A stretch of DNA of 51,961 nt, from assembly GCA_002728755.1 (NCBI GenBank), contig PBVT01000109.1, positions 1 to 51,961 of the forward strand, read 5' to 3'. Below are positions 25,952-34,282 of the stretch, one piece after another. The position numbers were made by a program, and so were the translations under genes. Below the pieces are notes generated by a model. That model did no database searches. It saw only the letters and a program-made list of their open reading frames with translations, and was not told the DNA's origin. Positions within the stretch are counted from its first letter, which is position 1. Each line of letters opens with the position of its first letter. The DNA comes from Myxococcales bacterium (GTDB lineage Bacteria; Myxococcota_A; UBA9042; UBA3505).

Positions 25952-28900
25952 TTTTTCGTCAGCACATTTGATAGAAGCTGGACCAGCAGCCGGATATCGC
26001 TGAAGCGCTCCGCCAGGGACGGGCTCCCCTCGGGGGCCTCGTCGGTGGACGCACCCCGCTCGGTGCAGCGTTGGATCCGCTCGCCCACCCTCTGTCGAAT
26101 CTCGTCGGCGTCGGGTTGGCTGGCGAGTTCGCAGGCTGCTTCCGCCAGAGCGGCGAAATGGCCCGCCAGGGGATTTTGCAAGCCCTCGCTGATGAGCTGG
26201 GCCTCGTCGGCCAGGCGGCGGGCCTCGTCGAGCTGGTCGTCGAAGGCTAAAACGGCACCCAATAGGGCCAGATGGGTCACCAGGGAGGGTTTGTCGCCCA
26301 TATCCCGAAAGAGGGCGACGGCCTGGCGGTAGGGGTCCTGGGCCCCCGTGGCGTCTCCCTGGCTCAGATAGAGGGTGCCCATGGAGGCCAGGGCATGGTT
26401 TTTAGACATTCCCAGCTGTTCGGTTATCAACAAGGCCTCCGATAAGGCCTCCTCGGCCTCGGCCCAGCGTTCCTGCTGGGTATAGAGGCTGGCCAGATTG
26501 CGCAGGTTTACGGAAACCAGCCATAGGTTGCCCTGGGCTCGTTGCAGATCTAAGGCCATTTGCAGATAGGTCTCGGCCTGGACGAAGTCCCCTTTCTCTA
26601 TGGCGAATATGCCCAGATTGGCGTTCAAGATCCCCTGGGCGGCGGTGTCCGCGGCCTCTTCGGCCAGGGCCAGGCCCGCCTTGAGATCGGCTTCGACCTG
26701 GGCGGGCTGGCCGCGCCACCATTGCAAAATACCCCGATCGCCGGTGAGCAGGGCCTCCAGGCCCGGGTTCTGGGCGTCTTTGGCCGCGTCGATGCCTCGT
26801 TCCGCGGCCTCAAAGGCCTGGTCGATACGACCAAGATTGCGGCATAGCACCCCCTGAAATTTCGACATACGGGCCACCAGGGTGGGATCCAACGCGGGCG
26901 CGGTCACCAGGGTCTCTTCGAGGATCTCCAGATAGCCAGCGTAGGGGCCGCGATTCAACGCCACGGGTTCAAAGGCCAGCAGGGCCCGGGCCGCCTGTTC
27001 GGGTTGGGTGCTCAGGAAGCGCTCGTGGATGACCACCAGATTCTCCAGCTCGGCGTTGAGGCGGTGGCTTTTTTCGACCCCGCCATGGTGGCTGATGCCC
27101 TTGGACAGGTCTTCGCATGTGTGAAGATAGTAGTCCGCGTGGCGTTGGGAGGCCGCGTCGAGGAGCGCCTGCTCCACCAGTCGCTCCAGGGCGTATTCGC
27201 GGATGCTCTCGTACATATAAAAGCGTGGCTCTTCGGGTAGCTCGCGCACTTCCCGGGTCTTGAGCAGGGATTTGTCGCGCAGGGATTGAAGGGTATCGAG
27301 AACCCAGGGATCGTCGTCGAAGTCGGACAGGTCGATGATGGTCTCGGCCGCGTCGAGAAAGAAGCCCCCTTTGAAGATGGCGCATTGGGCGAGAGCGCTG
27401 CGCTCATGGGGTTCCAGCAGGTCCCAGGACCAGTCGATCATACCGCGCAGGGTCGCCTGGCGGCTGCCGGCGCGAGTGCGTTTGCCCTTGAGGAGTTTGA
27501 AGCGTTGGCTCAAGCGGTCCAGCAGCTTTTTCGGTGGTAGGACCACAACCCGGGCGGCGGCCAATTCCAGGGCCAGGGGGATGCCGTCCAGGCGTTCAAC
27601 GATCTGGCGAATAAGCCGTCGATCTTCGGACTCAAGCCGAAAGGAGGGCCGGGCGGCGCGGGCTCGTTCAATGAATAGCTCCACTCCGGATTCGGGGTCG
27701 AGGGGTTCTACCTCGTAGACATGTTCACCATCGATACGAAGGCGCTCACGGGTGGTGATCAGAAAACGAGCCCCTGGGGCGACCGATAGCCACGCCCCGA
27801 GAGTCTCCTCGGCGGTGTTGGTCACCTGTTCGAAATTGTCGAGGATCAACAGGATCCGACCGCGGCCGGCGATGGCGTCCCCGAGACGTTGGATATTATT
27901 TTCGAGATCCCCGCCCGTCAGCGGGACTTGCAGGGTGTTGGCCACCATGTCCAGCACGCCCACGAGGCTACGTGCATCGGAAAGGTCACAGAACCAGACG
28001 CCCCCTTCTTCACTATAGGCGTCGAGATGTACGGCGCCATAGCGGGTGCATAATCGTGTCTTCCCGAGCCCACCGACACCGAGCAAGGTGACCAGCCGGG
28101 CCCCCTCTGTGAAGAGGTCCTCTACCTTCTGGAGGTCGGCCTGGCGCCCAACAAAGCTGGTGGGGTGATCCTGCAGATTTGTTTTTCGTGCATCCAGGGT
28201 CCGGGGTGGGGGAAAGGAACGTTCCTTGAACTCGTCTAGCTTGATTTCCACCAGATGCTGTACATGTTCCAGGCCTTTGAGGCGATGTTGGCCCAGATCC
28301 GCACCTTTTGCGTCGATACTCTCATGGACCGTATCCCATACGGTGCCGGTCACCAGGATCTGCCCTCCGTGGGCGGCGCTGGCGACTCGCGCGGCGCGGT
28401 TTACGCTGGGGCCAAAGTAATCCATACGACCCGTGGTGGGGTCGGTTCGGCATAGAGGCTCCCCAAGATGCACCCCCATGCGCACGCGTAGACCTCGAAT
28501 GCCTGGGGCTTCGCTGGCTTCGGGGCGAGCCAGCAGGGCCTCGGACCAGGGGGCAGCCTGTAACGCTCGCTGAGCGGTAATACACCAGTTTACGGCGCGG
28601 ACGGGCGAAGAGAAGGCTACCATGAAGGCGTCGCCCTCGGTCTTCACCTCGTAACCCATATGTTCGTCGATGAGCTCGCGCATCAGCTTCTGGTGGGTCT
28701 GAAGCGCTTGCTCCATCATCTGGGTAGAGGCTTCCCATAATTCGGTTGAGCCTTCGATATCGGTGAAGACCAGAGTGACGAGCCCCATGGGGGCTTCATC
28801 GGTCGATATGGTCGGTTTCTTTCGTGGCACGGTTGGCGGTTTCAGCGGTGTTCGAACGGTGACCTCCTCCAGGCTGTCCTGGAGGGCGTCGGCGGTCTTC

Positions 28901-29856
28901 TGGATCCGGTCGATGAAATCGGCGACATTGGCGGGCCGGTTCGCGATCTTCTTTTGCAGCATCGTCTCGTAGAGGGAGATGAGCTCGGGGATGGGATCCA
29001 CACCGCAGGCCAGAGGGCTGGGAAGAGCGGGTATAGGCTGTTGAATATGAGCCATCAGGACGGCCATCATATCCTTCGCTTCGTACGGAGGAGAGCCTGT
29101 AAGCATCTCGTGTAGAATGCAGCCGAGGGCGTAGATGTCGGTGCGAGAGTCTACATCTTTGCCGGAGATCTGCTCGGGCGCCATGTAGATCGGGGTACCC
29201 ACCACGATACCTGTGGCTGTGAGCTGGCCTGTCCCTGCGCTATTGTCCATCTTCGCGATCCCGAAATCCATGACCTTCACGAAGACCTCTCCGCCGGGGA
29301 GGGTGGTGAGAAAGATGTTCTCTGGTTTGAGATCGCGATGCACCAGCTTCAGGGGCTCGGCCTCGGCCAGGGCCTGGGCGATCTGTTTGAACAGCTCCAT
29401 CGCTTCATGGGGCGAGACCGGGCCACCCGTATTCAGTCGATCTTCGAGGGTCTGGCCATGTAATAACTCCATCGCAATGAAGGGCATGTCGGTATCGTCG
29501 TCTACGCCGAAATCGTAGAGACGCACAACATGGGGGTTGTTCAGTTGGCTGGCCGCCTTGGCTTCCCGGTAGAAGCGAGCCACGCGTTTTGAATCCTTCA
29601 AGGATTCGGGGTGAAGCACTTTAAGGGCGACCTCCCGATCGATGCTGGTCTGTACGGCCACGTAGACTTTGCCCATACCACCTTCGCCAAGGAGTCGCTT
29701 GATCTCGTAGCGCTTGGAGAAGACCTTGCCCACCAGGGGATCTTCGGCTTTGCGGTCATGAAACCGACCCAGCACGGTTGGCACACCATCTTGCGGACAG
29801 ATGTCTTCGGACATCGTCGAATCACAAATAGGACAGTATCTTTCGCTTCCTGCCAC
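25948..29856 (-). CDS. Ser/Thr kinase - class III cyclase - P-loop ATPase - TPR fusion
   Basis: 1302 residues. Domains in order: zinc-ribbon-like start (C8, C11, C20 in CPICD...CPQDG); Ser/Thr kinase (about 50-320) with LGEGGMGKV loop, Lys79, HRDLKPEN (Asp175), DFG (197-199) and APE (226-228); class III nucleotidyl cyclase (about 357-540) with Asp366 (FTDIEGST), Lys405 and Asp409 (VKTEGDAF), Asn486 and Arg490 (VNRAAR), so all main catalytic residues are present; STAND/AfsR-like ATPase with Walker A GVGGLGKT (Lys599) and Walker B ILLILDN (Asp673); then many TPR-like repeats to the C-terminus. It looks soluble and catalytically intact. The start is a GTG with GGGA upstream. It would integrate phosphorylation, cyclic-nucleotide synthesis and a ligand-switched ATPase in one chain. 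Confidence 0.9.
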   Translation of the reverse strand: MAGSERYCPICDSTMSEDICPQDGVPTVLGRFHDRKAEDPLVGKVFSKRYEIKRLLGEGGMGKVYVAVQTSIDREVALKVLHPESLKDSKRVARFYREAKAASQLNNPHVVRLYDFGVDDDTDMPFIAMELLHGQTLEDRLNTGGPVSPHEAMELFKQIAQALAEAEPLKLVHRDLKPENIFLTTLPGGEVFVKVMDFGIAKMDNSAGTGQLTATGIVVGTPIYMAPEQISGKDVDSRTDIYALGCILHEMLTGSPPYEAKDMMAVLMAHIQQPIPALPSPLACGVDPIPELISLYETMLQKKIANRPANVADFIDRIQKTADALQDSLEEVTVRTPLKPPTVPRKKPTISTDEAPMGLVTLVFTDIEGSTELWEASTQMMEQALQTHQKLMRELIDEHMGYEVKTEGDAFMVAFSSPVRAVNWCITAQRALQAAPWSEALLARPEASEAPGIRGLRVRMGVHLGEPLCRTDPTTGRMDYFGPSVNRAARVASAAHGGQILVTGTVWDTVHESIDAKGADLGQHRLKGLEHVQHLVEIKLDEFKERSFPPPRTLDARKTNLQDHPTSFVGRQADLQKVEDLFTEGARLVTLLGVGGLGKTRLCTRYGAVHLDAYSEEGGVWFCDLSDARSLVGVLDMVANTLQVPLTGGDLENNIQRLGDAIAGRGRILLILDNFEQVTNTAEETLGAWLSVAPGARFLITTRERLRIDGEHVYEVEPLDPESGVELFIERARAARPSFRLESEDRRLIRQIVERLDGIPLALELAAARVVVLPPKKLLDRLSQRFKLLKGKRTRAGSRQATLRGMIDWSWDLLEPHERSALAQCAIFKGGFFLDAAETIIDLSDFDDDPWVLDTLQSLRDKSLLKTREVRELPEEPRFYMYESIREYALERLVEQALLDAASQRHADYYLHTCEDLSKGISHHGGVEKSHRLNAELENLVVIHERFLSTQPEQAARALLAFEPVALNRGPYAGYLEILEETLVTAPALDPTLVARMSKFQGVLCRNLGRIDQAFEAAERGIDAAKDAQNPGLEALLTGDRGILQWWRGQPAQVEADLKAGLALAEEAADTAAQGILNANLGIFAIEKGDFVQAETYLQMALDLQRAQGNLWLVSVNLRNLASLYTQQERWAEAEEALSEALLITEQLGMSKNHALASMGTLYLSQGDATGAQDPYRQAVALFRDMGDKPSLVTHLALLGAVLAFDDQLDEARRLADEAQLISEGLQNPLAGHFAALAEAACELASQPDADEIRQRVGERIQRCTERGASTDEAPEGSPSLAERFSDIRLLVQLLSNVLTKN

Positions 29857-29996
29857 GATGGTTTCCCGTTCAAACCCTTTCTTCAGTGGCTACACAGAAT
29901 TTCTCACGTGCGCAAGCGCGCGAGGGAAATACAGAGCCTGTACATCGACCAGCCGTCGTATAGAACCCCGAACCATAGCCTGGTTTCATAAGGGGC

Positions 29997-30776
29997 TTAA
30001 TGGGTGTTCTGCAGGGATTGATCCCAGGCGGCCTGGGCTGAGAAGCCGTGTTCTTCCAGGCCGGGAATAATCACTTGTTCGATGGTGTCGAAAAAGAGAG
30101 CCCGGGCGTCGTTACCATCGCAGACGCCGACGCTAGTGGCGGCTTCGCTCGGTGGTGTTGTAACGGGGAGGTGGGCGAGCTCGTGCTCGCGTACATGACG
30201 AAAGGCCGCGACCAGATAGTCGCTCAGGCGCGCTTTCATATCGGCCGGAATATCGTTGGATATCTCGCGCAGAACATTCCACCCGAAACGAGCGTGTTGG
30301 ACCTCGTCAGCCAGGATGGTCTTGAGGGTTTCTTTCATTTCCGGCGGGCCCACTTCTTCCTGCTCGGCGCGGATCAGGGAAACCGCCACAGTCTCGCTAA
30401 GACAGGAGATGCTGAGAAGGTTTCGGAGAAATCCTTCCAGGGGTGGGGCGTCGGGATGATCCGGAACATCGGCCAGGGCCGGTATTTCGGCTACCGCTTC
30501 TCCACCGAGGGCATGTACCATCGCCGCGCATTGGGCCCCATGGCTTAGCTCTTCCTGGATCATCTGGGCGACACTATGCTGCCACTCCGGAGCCAGTCCG
30601 GCTTTCATCATCTGGGGGATTAATGCTGCGAAGACACGGGCCGAGATGTGCTCGTTAACCATTCGGCCTTTCCAGGTGGCGATAGCTCGCTCTCTATCGA
30701 AGCCGTCGAGATCGTACATCTCACTGAGTTCGGGGGCCTGGGCCTGTCCCATGCGACGCAAATCTAAAACTACCAT
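29997..30776 (-). CDS. ferritin-like diiron-domain protein
   Basis: 259 residues, no signal peptide. The four-helix pattern has a full set of diiron ligands: Glu42, Glu76-x2-His79 (EELSHG), Glu128 and Glu158-x2-His161 (DEVQHARFGW). This fits the ferritin-like/rubrerythrin superfamily (iron oxidation, peroxide reduction or O2-dependent oxidation). Its ATG overlaps the stop of the upstream Cys-rich lipoprotein gene as TGATG, so the two are translationally coupled and probably work together. No transmembrane segment is seen, so it may act in the cytosol on the lipoprotein before export, or on a shared substrate. Specific reaction unknown. Confidence 0.8.
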   Translation of the reverse strand: MVVLDLRRMGQAQAPELSEMYDLDGFDRERAIATWKGRMVNEHISARVFAALIPQMMKAGLAPEWQHSVAQMIQEELSHGAQCAAMVHALGGEAVAEIPALADVPDHPDAPPLEGFLRNLLSISCLSETVAVSLIRAEQEEVGPPEMKETLKTILADEVQHARFGWNVLREISNDIPADMKARLSDYLVAAFRHVREHELAHLPVTTPPSEAATSVGVCDGNDARALFFDTIEQVIIPGLEEHGFSAQAAWDQSLQNTH

Positions 30777-31732
30777 CAGGCGACCTCGGCCGTGAGTCGG
30801 AGGATCTGTGAGCCGTCATAGGCTGGAGGCGCGGGTGGGCCCCAGGGTGTGCAGCCGGCCATACCGTAATGGTCGACCATATAATGGCTTCCACAGCAAT
30901 TTGCGATGGTGTCATTGGACATCCCTGGCGTTGTGCATTCTCCCTCGATACAGGATTGGAATCCATCGCACGGGACCTCGTCGCTACAGTCCGTGCCACT
31001 GGGAATCTGCGAAAACTCGCCGGCCCAACAGTCTCCATCTACACAGGTGAGGCCCATTCCCGGACATTCACCGGCTTCATCACAATCGACCTCGGAATCC
31101 ATGATGCAGGGATTGCAGCCAAGAACGGCGACATTATTGTAGAGCGGTAGGAGCTCTCCGTCTTCACTGGCGGCCATGACCAGTGCATCGCAACACTGCT
31201 GCGCAGCGCGTGTCGCGTCGGTTACGGAATGGCAGCGATCTTCGACGCAGCGCGCTCCGTCGGGGCAGGTTGGGTCGTCCTGAGAGCAGGTCTCGGTGAG
31301 GGCCACCATACTGATGTCCTGGGCCTGGCATTGTCCGTCGAGGCATACGAGACTGATTCCATCGCATGGCATATCGTCGGAACAGGCGATGTTGGTGGGC
31401 TGGAGACAGCTCTGAGCCGTGGATGTGGTGTCCGTCGGTGAACCTTCATCTGGATCCGTATTGCCTTCGTCGGGGGACGCGTCGGTTCCTGTGGAGGTGT
31501 CCGTGCCGGTCGCTGTATCCGTGCCAGTGGATGTATCCGTCGGTGGGCTGGCGTCGTTGCTGACGACTTCCGTGTTTGTTCCGGTATCGACAGGATCGGC
31601 GGGGGCATCACTGCAAGCTGGAAGATAGGCCACCAAAGCCAGACCCGCCAGCGTTGGCACGATCCGTTTCTTGGTTCCCGCTACAACAGATTGTGCGGCC
31701 CGTAATGCCTTGAGATGTGTAGTTCTATCCAT
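30776..31732 (-). CDS. Cys-rich lipoprotein, paralogue 1 of 3
   Basis: 318 residues from ATG 31732. An unusually long leader (MDRTTHLKALRAAQSVVAGT) precedes a hydrophobic segment and lipobox YLPAC. A Thr/Gly/Asp/Ser repeat linker follows, then a disulphide-type domain with recurring units DMPCDGISLVCLDGQCQAQD, CPDGARCVEDRC, CCDALV, CDGFQSCIEGEC. It ends GCTPWGPPAPPAYDGS plus 10 residues. The same leader, Cys pattern and tail occur in the genes at 31835 and 32787. The ATG of the ferritin-like gene overlaps its stop. Not a known enzyme; likely an envelope protein whose conserved tail serves recognition or metal/disulphide chemistry. Confidence 0.75.
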   Translation of the reverse strand: MDRTTHLKALRAAQSVVAGTKKRIVPTLAGLALVAYLPACSDAPADPVDTGTNTEVVSNDASPPTDTSTGTDTATGTDTSTGTDASPDEGNTDPDEGSPTDTTSTAQSCLQPTNIACSDDMPCDGISLVCLDGQCQAQDISMVALTETCSQDDPTCPDGARCVEDRCHSVTDATRAAQQCCDALVMAASEDGELLPLYNNVAVLGCNPCIMDSEVDCDEAGECPGMGLTCVDGDCWAGEFSQIPSGTDCSDEVPCDGFQSCIEGECTTPGMSNDTIANCCGSHYMVDHYGMAGCTPWGPPAPPAYDGSQILRLTAEVA

Positions 31733-31757
31733 GCCCAACTCCAATTGAATTAGACAT

Positions 31758-31806
31758 ATTGTAGGGTACTTGGGCCAAGGAAACAAAGTGGAAAGAATTT
31801 GTCCCC
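31758..31806 (-). promoter_or_regulatory. promoter and upstream element of paralogue 1
   Basis: On the minus strand TTGTTT (31786-31781) and TACAAT (31763-31758) are 17 bp apart, with the start codon at 31732. A 17 bp element GGGGACAAATTCTTTCC (31806-31790) sits just upstream of the -35 and recurs, with two changes, before paralogue 2. Confidence 0.65.
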
Positions 31807-31834
31807 CGCACGGAGCGATTACGCGTGCAGATGG

Positions 31835-32683
31835 CTACGCTTTCACGGCTCGGTACAGCCTCGATCCATCGTAGACTGGGGGAGCGGGTGGTCCCCATGG
31901 AGTGCAACCGGCGTAACTATAATGGTCGACATCAAAATGGCTCTCGCAGCAGCTACTGATGGGCTCGGTGTCTCTCCCCTGCGACGTGCACTTGCCCTCG
32001 ATACAGGATTGACTCCCATCGCATGGGACCTTGTCGCTACAGTCCTTTTCTGTACGGATCTGCGAATATTCGCCGGCCCAACAGCTCCCCTCTATACAGC
32101 TCAGCTCCGTGCTCGGGCACCGGCCGGTATCGCTACAGTCGATGTTTGTATCCATGATACAGGGGTTACATCCAAGAACGGCAATATTGTTGTATAGGTA
32201 GCGGACCCTATCGTTATCAGTACTGCGTACGTTACGGATCACCGCATCACAACATTCCTGGGCGGCGCGGATCGCGTCTGTGACCGAATGGCATCGGCCA
32301 TTGATGCAGCGCGCTCCGTCGGGACAGGTAGGATCTTCCTGGGAACAGGTCTCGGTGTGAGCCACCATACTGATGTCTTGTGCCTGGCATGTTCCATCGA
32401 CGCATACGAGGTCTATTCCTTGGCAAGGGATCTTGTCGGAACAGGTCATGTTGATGGGCTGCAGACAGCTCTGCGCCGCGGTACCCGCAGTTTTGCTGGT
32501 CTGGTTATTGTTCACGACTTCGGTCTTTGATTTGGAGTCGACACGAAGATTCGAAGACGAATTACTACAGGCCGGAAGATAGGCTACGAACGCCAGTCCA
32601 GCGAGGGTGGGCATGATTCGTTTCGTTCCACTAACGACGGATTGCGCAGCACGTAGGGCTTTGCGATGTGTTTTTCTATTCAT
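31835..32683 (-). CDS. Cys-rich lipoprotein, paralogue 2 of 3
   Basis: 282 residues from ATG 32683; a TTG two codons upstream is possible but the ATG aligns with the paralogues (MNRKTHRKALRAAQSVVSGT). Lipobox YLPAC is followed by a shorter Ser/Asn/Thr linker and the same Cys modules (CSDKIPCQGIDLVCVDGTCQ, CPDGARCINGRC, CCDAVI, CDGSQSCIEGKC). It ends GCTPWGPPAPPVYDGS plus 8 residues. It has its own promoter. Most similar to paralogue 1, so probably the more recent duplicate pair. Function unknown; see the ferritin-like neighbour. Confidence 0.75.
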   Translation of the reverse strand: MNRKTHRKALRAAQSVVSGTKRIMPTLAGLAFVAYLPACSNSSSNLRVDSKSKTEVVNNNQTSKTAGTAAQSCLQPINMTCSDKIPCQGIDLVCVDGTCQAQDISMVAHTETCSQEDPTCPDGARCINGRCHSVTDAIRAAQECCDAVIRNVRSTDNDRVRYLYNNIAVLGCNPCIMDTNIDCSDTGRCPSTELSCIEGSCWAGEYSQIRTEKDCSDKVPCDGSQSCIEGKCTSQGRDTEPISSCCESHFDVDHYSYAGCTPWGPPAPPVYDGSRLYRAVKA

Positions 32684-32707
32684 GTTCAATCCAGCTCAGT
32701 TGAACCT

Positions 32708-32756
32708 ATTCTAGGGGACATGGCGTTGGCAGACAACGAGGAAAGAGGTTGTCCCC
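32708..32756 (-). promoter_or_regulatory. promoter and upstream element of paralogue 2
   Basis: On the minus strand TTGTCT (32736-32731) and TAGAAT (32713-32708) are 17 bp apart. The element GGGGACAACCTCTTTCC (32756-32740) sits directly upstream of the -35, matching paralogue 1 at 15 of 17 positions. A CCCCATGGGG palindrome overlaps its outer end (32753-32762). Confidence 0.65.
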
Positions 32757-32786
32757 ATGGGGGTGCCCCGAAACCCCGTTGGAGAG

Positions 32787-33653
32787 CTACACTATTACGG
32801 TTCCTATCAGTCTGGAACCGTCGTACGCTGGCGGCGCGGGTGGTCCCCATGGAGTGCATCCCGCGAGCCCGAAATGGTTCACTCGGAAATGCTTCTGGCA
32901 GCAGATGTCCATAGCGTCGTGGCCAACCGTATTACTGATGAGGCAATCTCCGCTTTGGCAGAAGCCTTCTTCACAAGGGGCTTCCTCGCTGCAGGTCACG
33001 CCGACTGGTATTGAGGAGAACTGACCGGCCCAGCATTGGCCATCCACACAATGGAGACCCAGGCCGGTGCAGGTGTCATCTTCGTTACAGGTGAACTCGG
33101 TCTCCATATAACAGGGAGTACAGCCGGGCACACCGAGAGCCTCTAAACCCTTTTCGTTGCCCGCCAGGGTGATTTCGTTACAGCAGGCCTGGGCAGCCAG
33201 GGTGCTTTCGCCGATCTCGTAGCACTGGTCCTCCACACAAAACGAACCTTCGGGGCACATGGTGGAATCCGACTCGGCACAACCTCCCGGTTCGGATGTA
33301 GGATCCATGCTGACGTCCTGTGCATAACAATTGCCTTCAAGACATATCTGCTCGAGGCCGTCGCAGGGGATCTCGTCAGAGCAGGACGTGTTGAGGAGTT
33401 GTAGGCAGCCCAGATCGGTCGAAGTTGTCTCCGCGGGGGTGTCGAAAGGGGGTGTGCTGTCGTGTGTCTGATGATCGATAGAGGCCGGCTGATCTCCGGC
33501 GATATCCTGGGGCGAGCCTGTGCCTGTGGAGCCACAGCCCGGAAGATAGGCCACTAGAGCCAGCCCTGCGAGAGAGGGCAGGAACTGTCGGCGGGCTCCG
33601 GCTACAACCGATTGTGCCGCTCGTAGAGCTTTTCTATGAGTATTTGGCTTCAA
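32787..33653 (-). CDS. Cys-rich lipoprotein, paralogue 3 of 3
   Basis: 288 residues. The start is a TTG at 33653: it gives MKPNTHRKALRAAQSVVAGA, which aligns residue for residue with the other two leaders, and has GAGG 8 bp upstream. An ATG at 33692 would overlap the peroxiredoxin gene and add unconserved residues. Lipobox YLPGC, variable linker, then Cys modules (CSDEIPCDGLEQICLEGNCY, CPEGSFCVEDQC, CCNEIT, CEEGFCQSGDC). It ends GCTPWGPPAPPAYDGS plus 8 residues. The start lies 10 bp after the peroxiredoxin stop, so the two are one transcript. This ties the lipoprotein family to peroxide defence. Confidence 0.78.
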   Translation of the reverse strand: MKPNTHRKALRAAQSVVAGARRQFLPSLAGLALVAYLPGCGSTGTGSPQDIAGDQPASIDHQTHDSTPPFDTPAETTSTDLGCLQLLNTSCSDEIPCDGLEQICLEGNCYAQDVSMDPTSEPGGCAESDSTMCPEGSFCVEDQCYEIGESTLAAQACCNEITLAGNEKGLEALGVPGCTPCYMETEFTCNEDDTCTGLGLHCVDGQCWAGQFSSIPVGVTCSEEAPCEEGFCQSGDCLISNTVGHDAMDICCQKHFRVNHFGLAGCTPWGPPAPPAYDGSRLIGTVIV

Positions 33654-33663
33654 GATACGTACC

Positions 33664-34125
33664 TCATTTGAGTTGGGCTGCGACCTCGTCATAATCGGGC
33701 TCTACGCCCGGATTGGGAGCGGTCCACTGGTAGCGAAGAATGCCCTCTTCATCGACGACAAAAACGGCTCGTTGTGCCACCGTATAGCCGGGTAGCCCCG
33801 CGAAGTTGGGAAACGCAACATCATAGGCATGGATCGTTGTACGATCATGATCCGAGAGGAGGGGGAAATTCAGTTCGTTTTGTTTAGCAAAAGCGCCAAT
33901 GGAAAATGGCAGGTCAACGCTGATGCCAAGAACGGTAGCGTTCATTGTGTTGAATCCCGAGAGGGAGTCACGAAAGGTGCACATCTCCTTTTCGCAAACG
34001 CCTGTAAACGCGGCGGGATAGAAGGCGAGGACCACTTTTTGCCCACGGAGCCCTGAGAGGGTGATGTTGTCACCATTTGTACTTCGTAGGTCAAAGTCGG
34101 GGGCTAAGGCGTTCAGTTCAGGCAT
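33664..34125 (-). CDS. peroxiredoxin (AhpC/TSA family)
   Basis: 153 residues. Thiol peroxidase with the active-site segment YPAAFTGVCEKEMCTFRD: peroxidatic Cys44 and a second Cys49 five residues on. This C-x4-C spacing is that of PrxQ/BCP-type atypical 2-Cys enzymes, while the FTGVC motif resembles AhpE. It reduces H2O2 or organic peroxides in the cytosol, recycled by thioredoxin or similar. A strong AAGGAG site precedes the ATG. It heads the transcript containing lipoprotein paralogue 3 and is divergent from the alanyl-tRNA editing gene. Confidence 0.92.
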   Translation of the reverse strand: MPELNALAPDFDLRSTNGDNITLSGLRGQKVVLAFYPAAFTGVCEKEMCTFRDSLSGFNTMNATVLGISVDLPFSIGAFAKQNELNFPLLSDHDRTTIHAYDVAFPNFAGLPGYTVAQRAVFVVDEEGILRYQWTAPNPGVEPDYDEVAAQLK

Positions 34126-34282
34126 ACGTTGGGCTCCTTTTTATCCATCATATGGTTTTTGCCATGGAGGTTGATAATTGACCCCAGCTGCAGCAGAAAC
34201 GCAACTCATAGTTCAAAGAGTTCACAGACGGTGAGAGATCCTGGTAAGAGTCCTCTTATTGCATCTCTTCACGGAGCGAAGC

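Larger units (their letters stand above)
30776..33653 (-). repeat. tandem array of three paralogous lipoprotein genes
   Basis: Three head-to-tail genes (32787-33653, 31835-32683, 30776-31732) encode proteins sharing leader, Cys-domain order and C-terminal tail. The spacers before paralogues 1 and 2 are also similar (GGAAAGAnnTTGTCCCC plus promoter boxes), so the duplicated unit probably included the regulatory region. The linkers differ most. Confidence 0.8.

Noticed and set aside
31470-31570. Short direct repeats resembling a repeat array
   Set aside because: They encode the Thr/Gly/Asp linker of lipoprotein paralogue 1 in frame; units vary and there are no spacers, so not CRISPR.
33654-33692. 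ATG 33692 as start of lipoprotein paralogue 3
   Set aside because: It overlaps the peroxiredoxin gene; TTG 33653 aligns with the paralogues and has a good GAGG site.
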